Below, one piece after another: positions 43,878 through 50,932 of a stretch of DNA of 61,148 nucleotides. A program made the translations under genes and the position numbers. Source of the stretch: Lentisphaera araneosa HTCC2155 (GTDB lineage Bacteria > Verrucomicrobiota > Lentisphaeria > Lentisphaerales > Lentisphaeraceae); the NCBI RefSeq assembly GCF_000170755.1, contig NZ_ABCK01000029.1, forward strand, positions 1 to 61,148. Direction: 5' to 3'. How positions within the stretch are numbered: the first letter of the stretch is position 1; each line of letters opens with the position of its first letter. The notes beneath the pieces are model-generated. The model worked only from the letters and a program-made list of their open reading frames with translations, did not search any database and was not told where the DNA came from.

Positions 43878-43900
43878 AAGTTCTTGAGCACAAAATACAA

Positions 43901-43923
43901 AAAATATCGTAGTTTGTATCGTA
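43901..43923. repeat. left end repeat of element B (arm-type site candidate)
   Basis: Identical over 23 nt and in the same orientation to 50688-50710. It contains ATATCGTA and GTATCGTA half-units 12 nt apart. Located 24 nt inside the left att copy. Confidence 0.6.
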
Positions 43924-43990
43924 AATTTTTCGGTGGAGGGTAGTTTGATTTGATCAAATTTTATCAATCATGCTCATGAGGGTTCACGCT

Positions 43991-45409
43991 ATGAAAACAG
44001 GAAGAGAAGTTACCACAGGCAAGAATATCAGAAGGCTCAGACAGTCGAACGGGAAGTTGACTAAGTACTGGCAGTATTCATTTATGTATAATGGCAAAAG
44101 GTATGGCGGGAGTACTGGATGTGTAGATAAGAACGACGCTGAAGAATTTGCAAAGAATAAAAAAGAAGTTTTGAAATCAGAGTTTAATAAGGGCTCAAAG
44201 AAAATAGATCGTTATATTCAAACTAAAGCAATAAAAAGTTTTACTGAGAAGGTGACTCGCGACGTTAAAGGCGATTCAATAGTATTAGATAAAGTCTGGG
44301 ATATTTTTAAAAAAGAAGCGCCAGCACTCATGAAGCGCGAACCATCCCCAACTAAATGGAAACAAAAAGAAAGTTGTTGGAATGACTTTAAAGATTTCTT
44401 GGAAAGTAAAGAGGTCGAAGATTTGCGCCAAGTCAGTAAATCTCATGCGCAAGAATATGTAGGATTGTTGAAAGATTCGGGAAAGTTTAACAAAAGAATT
44501 ATTTCAAAAAAAGGGTCATACACTTCAGAAATTAAAGAACTTTCACCATCTACAATTAACGAGTATATGACCCATATAAAACAAGTTTTTACTCTTCTAC
44601 ATGATAGAGCTAACTTGTTAATAAATCCCTTTGACGGCATCCCCAAAGTTGATGGTAAGAAAAAGAAACGAGATGTTTTTGAAATTAGTGAACTAACAAA
44701 GATTAATGATTTTCTTGTTAAGGGCAAAAGCTGGAAATACTCAAGCAATCCAAAATTAGATATTTTGATTCTGCGAACTTTATTTATTGTAGGTCTGAAT
44801 ACTGGACTTAGACGCGGTGATATTTGCATGCTGGACTGGCCAAGTGTTGACCTAGATAAGAATCGAATTTCTTTAGAAAACTCTAAAACAGAAGTGTTCG
44901 TTTCTATTCCAATTTCAGCGCCTTTAATGACTTTTTTAAATGAACGCCATGCCATTACTGGCGGGAGTGGCTTTGTAGTGCCTGAGCTGGCTGATATGTA
45001 TCAAAATAATAGTGACGGGATAAGCTACAGATTTCGTCAGATGTTGGATAAGTTAAAAATCAAAAATACTAAAGAGGTAACAGGTCGAACGGTTGCGGTA
45101 TCTAATAAAGATATTCACTCTCTAAGGCATACTTTTTGTTATCTCCATGGGATACAGGGGACGTCTATTCAAGAATTGCAGTTGATGACTGGACACCTTA
45201 CGCCAAAGATGACAGAAGCCTACATGATGCACAAGACCGAGCAACTAAAGGAAAAGGCGCAAAAAAGTATTGAAGAATTTACAGATTTTACTCAGCTGGA
45301 ATTGAAAGATAAAAAGAAATTGACTCGCGATGAGATTTTGAAAATGGTGTCGACTATGACGGCTAAAAACTTTCAGAAAGTGAGAAAGGAGATTTTGAAA
45401 AATGGATGA
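43991..45409 (+). CDS. tyrosine recombinase/integrase of element B
   Basis: Homologue of the element A integrase with the same arm-domain start (YWQYSFMYNGKRYGGSTGC). Catalytic residues: TGLRRGDI (Arg about 274), HSLRHTF (His/Arg about 377/380), TGH and nucleophile Tyr in TEAYMMHK near 410. The ATG at 43991 is preferred to 43970 because GAGGG at 43978-43982 is 8 nt before it, giving 472 aa. Lies just inside the left att of element B. The C-terminal tail is lysine-rich and overlaps the next gene by 8 nt. Confidence 0.92.
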   Translation: MKTGREVTTGKNIRRLRQSNGKLTKYWQYSFMYNGKRYGGSTGCVDKNDAEEFAKNKKEVLKSEFNKGSKKIDRYIQTKAIKSFTEKVTRDVKGDSIVLDKVWDIFKKEAPALMKREPSPTKWKQKESCWNDFKDFLESKEVEDLRQVSKSHAQEYVGLLKDSGKFNKRIISKKGSYTSEIKELSPSTINEYMTHIKQVFTLLHDRANLLINPFDGIPKVDGKKKKRDVFEISELTKINDFLVKGKSWKYSSNPKLDILILRTLFIVGLNTGLRRGDICMLDWPSVDLDKNRISLENSKTEVFVSIPISAPLMTFLNERHAITGGSGFVVPELADMYQNNSDGISYRFRQMLDKLKIKNTKEVTGRTVAVSNKDIHSLRHTFCYLHGIQGTSIQELQLMTGHLTPKMTEAYMMHKTEQLKEKAQKSIEEFTDFTQLELKDKKKLTRDEILKMVSTMTAKNFQKVRKEILKNG

Positions 45410-46514
45410 TAGTTCGATAGGTGGAGAACCGTTAGATTTAGGCGATGATTTATATTTTGATGATCTTGTGGGAGTACCCAAAGAAATTGGCGGGATTCAG
45501 CTAAGTGATGACCAAAGAGAATTCATGGGTTCGATTCATCCGAATAGTCCTATTTATGATTTTCTCAATTTAGGTTTACCCAACGGATTAAAACCAAGCG
45601 CTAATCCAATAGCTGAACAATATACAAAAGAATACTGGGAGGAGTTAATAGCTTATGAAGGATACACCTCTCTAAAGCATATGATATACCATGAGTATGA
45701 TAAAAAATTCTTTCGCTTTGATGAAGACCTAAAGGATGAAGAAATTAGAGATATGGAGTGTAATCAATTTGGTTACTTCGATGCTATAACAGATGCTAAG
45801 AAAATTTTGAATAATGGAGGTGGATTTCAAGGTTTAAAGGATTTAGCGCGTGAATTAATTGCTAATGAAATAAAGGAAGAAATAAAGAAAACTATATCAA
45901 TTGGTGACCAAGATGCGCTTCTTTATTGTCTCGCATATTTTCAGATTTACTTTTATGCGTTTGAACAGTCAGCTTTTAAATCAGCCTATTATGACTTATT
46001 GGAGGAGGTTAATCATTTTGGTGATGAGAGTTATAAAAAAGTTCTTGGTATAGCTCAGAAGCCACCTTTAGTGGCAGAGAGTTGGGAAGATATAATTCTG
46101 TTAACTGAGAAGTATAAAAGCACACTAAAATATGATACTGATGGCAACTTTATGTTTGATTTAAAAGTGTATGTGAAGAGTCGTGGTGAAGGAATAAATA
46201 TTGATCGTGAAAAACTATATGTTGATAAAGTGCCTTCCGCATTGGCGCGGTTTGTTAGGAGATATCAAGGCACAAAAATACAACAAGATGGCTATCTCCT
46301 TATGAAGGCTGGTTCAAGGCAACGAAACAACACGTTTAAAAACGAGGTGAGTCGTTTAAGAAAAGCAATCTTAGAAACTATTAAGGTGGAAGACGCGAGA
46401 GGTGATATGAGGAAAGGTGAAAAATTTGTGTTTGAAATTTTAGATAAAGGTAAGGTGGGAGTGGCTAAAAAACTCCTCTCTATGGATAATATAGAGAAAG
46501 ATATCGAAGAGTAA
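45402..46514 (+). CDS. hypothetical protein of element B
   Basis: 370 aa, acidic, mostly helical, no membrane segment. The N-terminus is very acidic (MDDSSIGGEPLDLGDDLYFDD). The central part is aromatic-rich (YCLAYFQIYFYAFEQSAF). The C-terminal 80 residues (SALARFVRRYQGTKI, RQRNNTFKNEVSRLRKAI) are basic and could bind nucleic acid. Not recognised. Overlap with the integrase stop implies cotranscription. It might assist recombination or be cargo; neither can be decided from sequence. Confidence 0.6.
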   Translation: MDDSSIGGEPLDLGDDLYFDDLVGVPKEIGGIQLSDDQREFMGSIHPNSPIYDFLNLGLPNGLKPSANPIAEQYTKEYWEELIAYEGYTSLKHMIYHEYDKKFFRFDEDLKDEEIRDMECNQFGYFDAITDAKKILNNGGGFQGLKDLARELIANEIKEEIKKTISIGDQDALLYCLAYFQIYFYAFEQSAFKSAYYDLLEEVNHFGDESYKKVLGIAQKPPLVAESWEDIILLTEKYKSTLKYDTDGNFMFDLKVYVKSRGEGINIDREKLYVDKVPSALARFVRRYQGTKIQQDGYLLMKAGSRQRNNTFKNEVSRLRKAILETIKVEDARGDMRKGEKFVFEILDKGKVGVAKKLLSMDNIEKDIEE

Positions 46515-46690
46515 AGGAGGACGTAAACCGCAAATGATATTGAATAAAATTGATCATTTTTTTTCATGCTCAGCAATGGATTTAAGTAAGGAAATGTAAT
46601 CATTACTCTCAAATCTAGGAGTAATTACTCCCGAAAGTTAATTCTCGACACTGATGTCAAAATGAGAAATTAATTAACGAGAGTTATAAA
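46515..46690. promoter_or_regulatory. regulatory gap with paired palindromes
   Basis: GTAAT-C-ATTAC (46596-46606) and the perfect 14-bp palindrome GGAGTAATTACTCC (46618-46631) share the core TAATNATTA and lie 12 nt apart, 60-95 nt before the excisionase-like gene. This looks like a double operator for a dimeric repressor. A 21-codon ORF at 46534 after AAAGGAGG is a weak gene candidate. Confidence 0.5.
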
Positions 46691-46972
46691 ATGATTGATA
46701 ATAATCCTTATCCTAAAAATATTGCAGAAGCTGCTTATTGCCTATTAGTCGCGTTCAATCCTCAGCTAACACTGGATGACATTCAGTCCTTTGGAGCTGG
46801 CAAGCCTCAAGGCGCGTCATTGTGTCGAGTTAAAGAAGTGGCGCGAGAGCTAAGCGTATCTGAAATAACTGTTCGCCGTATGATTAAAGACGGTCGCTTA
46901 AAATCCATTATGATTGGTGGCAGTATTCGCGTCTTCCAAGATTCAGTTAATGAATTGATGGGGGTGGCGTAG
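46691..46972 (+). CDS. excisionase-like HTH protein of element B
   Basis: 93 aa. The C-terminal half is an HTH_17/excisionase domain: CRVKEVARELSVSEITVRRMI then a wing, LKSIMIGGSIRVFQDSV. The N-terminal half is a short helical segment. Very similar in layout to the protein at 43260, so each element encodes its own candidate directionality factor. A double palindrome lies upstream. The gene is 1 nt from the KilA-N gene. Confidence 0.82.
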   Translation: MIDNNPYPKNIAEAAYCLLVAFNPQLTLDDIQSFGAGKPQGASLCRVKEVARELSVSEITVRRMIKDGRLKSIMIGGSIRVFQDSVNELMGVA

Positions 46973-46973
46973 A

Positions 46974-47621
46974 ATGAAACTCAAAAAAACTTTTGAATTA
47001 AATATTCAGCATAATGAAATTCATCATCAAATAAGAGTAGATGAAAAAGGTAGATTTTGCCTTACTGACATGGCTAGATACTTTCCAAGAAAAAGTTTAA
47101 AGCAATGGCTAAAAAATCAATCAACAAAAGAGCTTCTTACAATTACAGAGGATTTTTTAAATGGGGTAGATTTGCCCCATTTAAAAGTTCTTTCTACAAA
47201 AAAAGGTCGACACAATTCCGGCACTTATGCCCATGAGATAATCGCCATGGACTTTGCAATGTGGCTAGATCCCAGGTTTAAATTAAAAGTAATTCTTTCA
47301 TACACGGAAGGAAAGGACGCTTTAAAGGGTTGGAACATCGACAGGCAATTATCTGCACGAGCGAATAAGGTTCAATGTGAAGCCATTGAAGAAGTGAAGG
47401 AGTCCCCTAAGCCATACCATTATTCAAATGAGGCTAAAATGATAAACAAGATTGTTTTTGGCTATCATGAAAAGAATATAAGAGACCAAGCGACAAGTGA
47501 GCAATTAGAAGAAGTCTACAAGCTGATGAATTTTAACGCGTGCCTCATGAAGCAAGGTCTAAGCTATCAAAAAAGAAAAGAGACGCTTAATGACATTGTG
47601 AGGGCGGATTCATGCGCATGA
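46974..47621 (+). CDS. KilA-N domain protein
   Basis: 215 aa. Residues about 15-110 form a KilA-N DNA-binding domain: RVDEKGRFCLTDMARYF, then LKQWLKNQSTKELL and the signature HEIIAMDFAMWLDPRFKLKV. KilA-N proteins are common phage and satellite regulators or antirepressors. The C-terminal 100 residues are helical (SNEAKMINKIVFGYHEKNIR, like the ORF11CD3 tail of KilA-N proteins). The stop overlaps a tiny membrane-protein ORF by 10 nt. Probably controls the element's gene expression. Confidence 0.9.
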   Translation: MKLKKTFELNIQHNEIHHQIRVDEKGRFCLTDMARYFPRKSLKQWLKNQSTKELLTITEDFLNGVDLPHLKVLSTKKGRHNSGTYAHEIIAMDFAMWLDPRFKLKVILSYTEGKDALKGWNIDRQLSARANKVQCEAIEEVKESPKPYHYSNEAKMINKIVFGYHEKNIRDQATSEQLEEVYKLMNFNACLMKQGLSYQKRKETLNDIVRADSCA

Positions 47622-47704
47622 GGAATTTTAACTTTCAAAACCTAATAACGGCATTTATTGCGGGTGCTGTTTTCATGTTCGCAATCGTCACAATTATTCT
47701 ATAA
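47612..47704 (+). CDS. 30-aa single-helix membrane peptide
   Basis: Starts MRMRNFNFQNL with basic residues, followed by a hydrophobic helix (ITAFIAGAVFMFAIVTIIL) to the end. Overlaps the KilA-N stop by 10 nt, suggesting coupling. Single-pass micropeptides of this kind can be holin-like, toxic or regulatory. An imperfect GC hairpin (GCCCCCTTAGGGGGC near 47712) follows. No homology claimed. Confidence 0.45.
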   Translation: MRMRNFNFQNLITAFIAGAVFMFAIVTIIL

Positions 47705-47746
47705 AACTATACGCCCCCTTAGGGGGCAATCATTAGGGCTAATATA

Positions 47747-48385
47747 ATGAAAATCACTAGAGTAGTAAACAAAGATATTTTACTGAAAGAAAAAGGTTAT
47801 TCCATTTATCCAGTGGAGTTGGACACAATGGATTTAACCTCTCAAGAGTTTCGGCTATGCGTCTATATAGCATCAAAACCTAGCTCTTGGGACTTCGCCT
47901 ATGACAGGATAGCAAAAGACCTTAAAATCAATCCTCGAACCGCTAAGCTGTGGTTAAAGGCTATTGAGAAAAAAGGAATTTTAGAAAGAATAAAAAATGC
48001 TAAAACTGGTCGTACTAAATATATATTAAAGGTCTGTAGGTTTGAGAAAGAAGATACAGAACCATCATCAAAAATTGGTCAGCTTTCTTATGATTTTGCT
48101 AAGAAATATATGCTTTTTGTAAAAACACAAGTAGCCAAAAAAGAACTTATAGATGAAGATGACCCCAAGCACGCAAAAGAGATTTCTGAGCTGGTAAATG
48201 TGGATGGTGTTAGTTCAGATAATCTATCAAGAGTTATTGATTCGATAATTTGTAACTATCTCGAGTATAGGTATTGGGATGTTTCCGATACTAAAAAATT
48301 GCGTGAAAACTTTGATACGGTTCACAAAAAAACTTTAGAGCTAGAGGCTTCATTACCAACAGAGGAAAAATTACATATTATCTGA
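47747..48385 (+). CDS. winged-helix protein, putative replication initiator of element B
   Basis: 212 aa. Residues about 27-95 form a winged helix typical of plasmid and phage replication or regulatory proteins: LTSQEFRLCVYIASKPSSWDFAYDRIAKDLKINPRTAKLW without breaks, then ILERIKNAKTGRTKYI as wing. The C-terminal 110 residues are helical and acidic, not recognised. Directly downstream (48386-48520) are spaced direct repeats and an AT-rich region, so an initiator role is the best guess. A transcription factor is the alternative. Confidence 0.6.
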   Translation: MKITRVVNKDILLKEKGYSIYPVELDTMDLTSQEFRLCVYIASKPSSWDFAYDRIAKDLKINPRTAKLWLKAIEKKGILERIKNAKTGRTKYILKVCRFEKEDTEPSSKIGQLSYDFAKKYMLFVKTQVAKKELIDEDDPKHAKEISELVNVDGVSSDNLSRVIDSIICNYLEYRYWDVSDTKKLRENFDTVHKKTLELEASLPTEEKLHII

Positions 48386-48520
48386 GAAGCTAGGGGAAAA
48401 ATTTTGTAAAGCTAGGGGGTATTTAATGTAAAAGCTAGGGGGTATTTAATGTAAAAGCTAGGGGGTAGTATTGCCCCCCTTAAGTAAAGAGTTAATAAAT
48501 AAAGAATTAATAAAGTAAAG
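48386..48520. repeat. iteron-like repeats and AT-rich block, candidate replication origin
   Basis: Direct repeats carrying AAGCTAGGGG begin at 48387, 48408, 48431 and 48454. The 48408 and 48431 copies are identical 23-mers (AAAGCTAGGGGGTATTTAAT, then GTA), about two helical turns apart. After a GGGGG...CCCCC hairpin (48461-48479) come two AT-rich 15-nt repeats, TAAAGAGTTAATAAA and TAAAGAATTAATAAA (48485-48514). Iterons next to a meltable AT-rich region and a winged-helix gene are how Rep-driven origins look. Confidence 0.6.
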
Positions 48521-48610
48521 AGGGCACTCACTTTTTATTTTAACTAAAAAAAACAAGCTATTATGATATAGTATATAAAGACAGTAAATAATAATTCAGA
48601 GGTAATTTAG

Positions 48611-48979
48611 ATGGCTAAAATTCTTAGCAAAGCAAAGCAGATTTTGAAAGAGAAAGCTGAAAAGAGAATCGAACAGAAACAAACTCAAGAGCTTTATCAA
48701 ACCATGGTACAAATTGAGAGAGAAGAGGCCACCGCCAAACTAGAAGCGGAGCGCAAGAAACAACACGATGAAAATGAGAAGCAAATTGCAGAACAGAAAG
48801 CCTATCAGAATGAACAGAGAAGCCTAAATATGGCTCTTTCACAGGTTCAGCAAGTATGTAGTCATTACGACAATCAAAGTGATGCTCAGAAGGCTTATAT
48901 TGTTGCAAGAGATAAATTCTTGAAAGCCGTTAAGTCAGCAGGCATCAAGACCCCTATGCTAGACACGCTCACATTTTAA
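48611..48979 (+). CDS. coiled-coil hypothetical protein
   Basis: 122 aa. Residues about 8-75 are a continuous, highly charged helix (KAKQILKEKAEKRIEQKQTQE onward) with heptad-like spacing, very likely a coiled coil. The C-terminus has a more globular segment, KAYIVARDKFLKAVKSAGI. No catalytic motif. A ribosome site AGAGGT precedes the ATG. Lies just after the candidate origin and is followed by a terminator-like hairpin. It could be a structural, partition or Rep-accessory protein; not recognised. Confidence 0.6.
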   Translation: MAKILSKAKQILKEKAEKRIEQKQTQELYQTMVQIEREEATAKLEAERKKQHDENEKQIAEQKAYQNEQRSLNMALSQVQQVCSHYDNQSDAQKAYIVARDKFLKAVKSAGIKTPMLDTLTF

Positions 48980-48997
48980 AACAAAGAAAAACCCTCC

Positions 48998-49052
48998 TTA
49001 GTTTTGCCCCAGTCTTTAAGTTATTAGCCAACTTTGAGAATGGGGTTTTTTG
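48998..49052 (+). terminator. imperfect terminator hairpin
   Basis: GCCCCAGTCTTTAAG and CTTTGAGAATGGGG form an imperfect stem followed by TTTTTTG, about 20 nt after the coiled-coil gene. Confidence 0.55.
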
Positions 49053-49172
49053 TTCTCAGAAAAAGTGTTGGTGCTTTTTTTTGATTTGAAAACATTTCAC
49101 TACAAAGGGGAAAGCCAATAATACCCACACATAGACTAATTTTACTAATCCAAACACAAGGGACTTAACAAA

Positions 49173-49376
49173 ATGATTGACTCACAACGTAAACCCAAAG
49201 TAACTTGCAAGCTACACTCTGAAGTGATTCAAAGTTTACAGGAAACGAAAACACTCTTCCATGCTTCAACTTATGACCAAGCTATTTTGGAGCTGGTCAA
49301 CTTTTATAATGATCATCGACCCGCACAAGGCTCACGAAGAGAGTTAAGGACTATTCACACGCCAGTTATCAGTTAG
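49173..49376 (+). CDS. small basic hypothetical protein
   Basis: 67 aa (MIDSQRKPKVTCKLHSEV ... YDQAILELVNFYNDHRPAQ). The pattern of a short strand (KVTCKLHSEV) followed by two helices resembles ribbon-helix-helix regulators, with the strand near the N-terminus. Preceded by AAGGGACTTAACAAA, a weak ribosome site. Could be an antitoxin-like or copy-control protein, but no partner toxin is seen next to it. Confidence 0.45.
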   Translation: MIDSQRKPKVTCKLHSEVIQSLQETKTLFHASTYDQAILELVNFYNDHRPAQGSRRELRTIHTPVIS

Positions 49377-49488
49377 TATTATATATCAGCTTTTTGAGTT
49401 GCTTAAATATTAATATTAACAGAGTAATAATAACCATCGGTCTTATACTTAATATTATTATTGATAACGGTTAATTGGAGATTTAAAT

Positions 49489-50259
49489 ATGCAAATAGAG
49501 ATAAGAAAAGCTGAGGAAAGTGATTTAAATGAAATTCATGGGTGGTTAGTTGACCATGATCGCAAAGGGATAAGAGAGAATTTTTTGTGTAATTGGGAAG
49601 TTATAAAAAGACAAGCTCAAAATGCAGATATGCTTATAGCGATTGAAAGCGTGACTAGTAAAATCATTGGTTTTATGACTGGTGGCCTGATAGATAATGG
49701 AGTCTTACAGGTACATAATGATTATAGAAGCAATAGTTCTAGAAGTTATGGTGTGGGCAGTAAATTGGTCAAATTTGCATGTGATGAAGCGAGACGCAAT
49801 GACACCCCTTTTCTATGGGTTGAATGTGCACCCAGTTCTTCAGAAGAATTTTGGAAGAAACAAGGTTTTACTATAATTAGAAAAGAACGACAACATCCTA
49901 AAGGTTATAAAGTTTTAGAGGATGTCGAACAAACACACTCAAATGAAAACCAAGATATAAGTGAAGTTGTCATTAGTTTCTATGATCAACGTGCTTTATA
50001 TAGTGCTTCAGCTGAACCAAGAAAAAAAGAATCTATAAAAGCTTACCTGTATAATGATTCTGAACTCAAGTTAAGTAAAAAGATTTACTGCCATAGAATG
50101 AGGACTGAAGGAGATACAGTTATAAAAATTGAAGTAAATGGAGTCACGAAACTTTTTGGTAAGGCTAAAGGAAGTGAAGCAAAGGAGATAGGAGTCAGAG
50201 TTACTGGTTCGGGTGACACTAGAATACATAAGATATCTTTGGATGAGCTAAATACTTAA
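49489..50259 (+). CDS. GNAT-family acetyltransferase with extra C-terminal domain
   Basis: 256 aa. Residues 1-145 are a GCN5-like acetyltransferase: IEIRKAEESDLNEIHGW, the acetyl-CoA loop SRSYGVGSKLVKFACDEAR near 84-101, and EFWKKQGFTIIRKER near 122. The next about 110 residues (VVISFYDQRALYSASAEPRK, KIEVNGVTKLFGKAKGSEAK) form a strand-rich domain I do not recognise. Some GNATs are toxins that acetylate charged tRNA, but those are smaller and have an RHH partner; the nearby 67-aa protein is not adjacent enough to be sure. Likely cargo of element B. Confidence 0.75.
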   Translation: MQIEIRKAEESDLNEIHGWLVDHDRKGIRENFLCNWEVIKRQAQNADMLIAIESVTSKIIGFMTGGLIDNGVLQVHNDYRSNSSRSYGVGSKLVKFACDEARRNDTPFLWVECAPSSSEEFWKKQGFTIIRKERQHPKGYKVLEDVEQTHSNENQDISEVVISFYDQRALYSASAEPRKKESIKAYLYNDSELKLSKKIYCHRMRTEGDTVIKIEVNGVTKLFGKAKGSEAKEIGVRVTGSGDTRIHKISLDELNT

Positions 50260-50264
50260 TTCGA

Positions 50265-50573
50265 TTATTCATTAATAAGTTCTTTTACACTTTTACCATG
50301 TAGTGCTTCTCTAGTTACTTCTTCCACTCTCTTACCCCATGCCTCACTCGAGTAATTTTTATTCATGTGTATCCCCTCCCTCAGCGCCTTGGTCTTTGTG
50401 TTGCCTATTGCCATCTGCAACTTTTGCCACTGCTCCTCACTGAGCTTTCCCTGTATATCAATAAGACAAGCTTGCCTCGCTTTTTCACTGGAGTAATCAA
50501 GTTTAAGTTCATCTAAGTTTGGTTCACTACATGACACCAACAAAATGAACATGATTATAATGATTTTTTTCAT
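50265..50573 (-). CDS. small lipoprotein
   Basis: 102 aa with a lipoprotein signal: MKKIIIIMFILLVSCSEPN, lipobox LVSC with Cys about 15. The mature part is helical and charged (DYSSEKARQACLIDIQGKLSEEQ cut by a Cys that might pair). No known domain. Convergent with the GNAT gene (5-nt gap) and about 220 nt from the tRNA. May modify the host envelope, as some prophage lipoproteins do, but this is not shown. Confidence 0.65.
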   Translation of the reverse strand: MKKIIIIMFILLVSCSEPNLDELKLDYSSEKARQACLIDIQGKLSEEQWQKLQMAIGNTKTKALREGIHMNKNYSSEAWGKRVEEVTREALHGKSVKELINE

Positions 50574-50687
50574 TTATCCCCCTTTTTTACTCCATGAATC
50601 TAATATTAGATGAGGGTAAACTCAAATTTTATCAGTAATACATACCGTTATTAACGGCTAAAGTGCCTTATTTTGATTCAGTATCGT

Positions 50688-50710
50688 AAAATATCGTAGT
50701 TTGTATCGTA
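50688..50710. repeat. right end repeat of element B (arm-type site candidate)
   Basis: Same 23-nt sequence and orientation as 43901-43923. An additional GTATCGTA unit at 50681 precedes it and GTAGTTTCTACGG follows. Lies about 85 nt inside the tRNA end of the element. Confidence 0.6.
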
Positions 50711-50743
50711 GTTTCTACGGTGAACAGATATTGTCAAGCATAA

Positions 50744-50785
50744 GCAAAAAAATAGCCAAGCACATGAGATATTCATAAGTGCTTG
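50744..50785 (-). terminator. terminator downstream of tRNA-Val
   Basis: CAAGCAC (50757-50763) pairs with GTGCTTG (50779-50785). The reverse strand then runs into a T-rich tract, just past the tRNA 3' end. Confidence 0.6.
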
Positions 50786-50793
50786 ACTATAAG

Positions 50794-50867
50794 TGGGCAA
50801 TACTGGACTCGAACCAGCGACCTCTTCGATGTCAACGAAGCGCTCTAGCCAACTGAGCTAATCGCCC
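50794..50867 (-). tRNA. tRNA-Val (anticodon GAC)
   Basis: The 74-nt reverse-strand sequence folds as a cloverleaf. Acceptor GGGCGAT/ATTGCCC (one G-U), D stem GCTC/GAGC, anticodon stem CTTCG/CGAAG around loop TTGACAT (anticodon GAC), T stem GCTGG/CCAGT with TTCGAGT, discriminator A. CCA is not encoded. It is the only intact copy; its 3' half is the attachment core for elements A and B, and integration restored a complete gene at this end. Confidence 0.95.
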
Positions 50868-50932
50868 GATTAGGTGGGTAGATAATAGGCGGAAAGTTTG
50901 AGCTTTCAAGTAATAAAAATCAAAAAAATGAG

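Larger units (their letters stand above)
43831..50793. mobile_element. integrative element B (about 7 kb, satellite-like)
   Basis: Lies between the att copy at 43829-43877 and the intact tRNA-Val at 50794. It has its own integrase at the left end, an excisionase-like protein, a KilA-N protein, a Rep-like winged-helix protein with iteron-like repeats, and small unknown genes. No capsid, terminase or conjugation gene is visible, so it would need a helper. An identical 23-nt sequence occurs just inside each end (43901-43923 and 50688-50710). Confidence 0.78.

Noticed and set aside
48387-48467. Possible CRISPR array (regular direct repeats)
   Set aside because: The repeats are contiguous with no unique spacers and the period is only 21-23 nt; no cas genes are nearby. 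Iteron-like repeats fit better.
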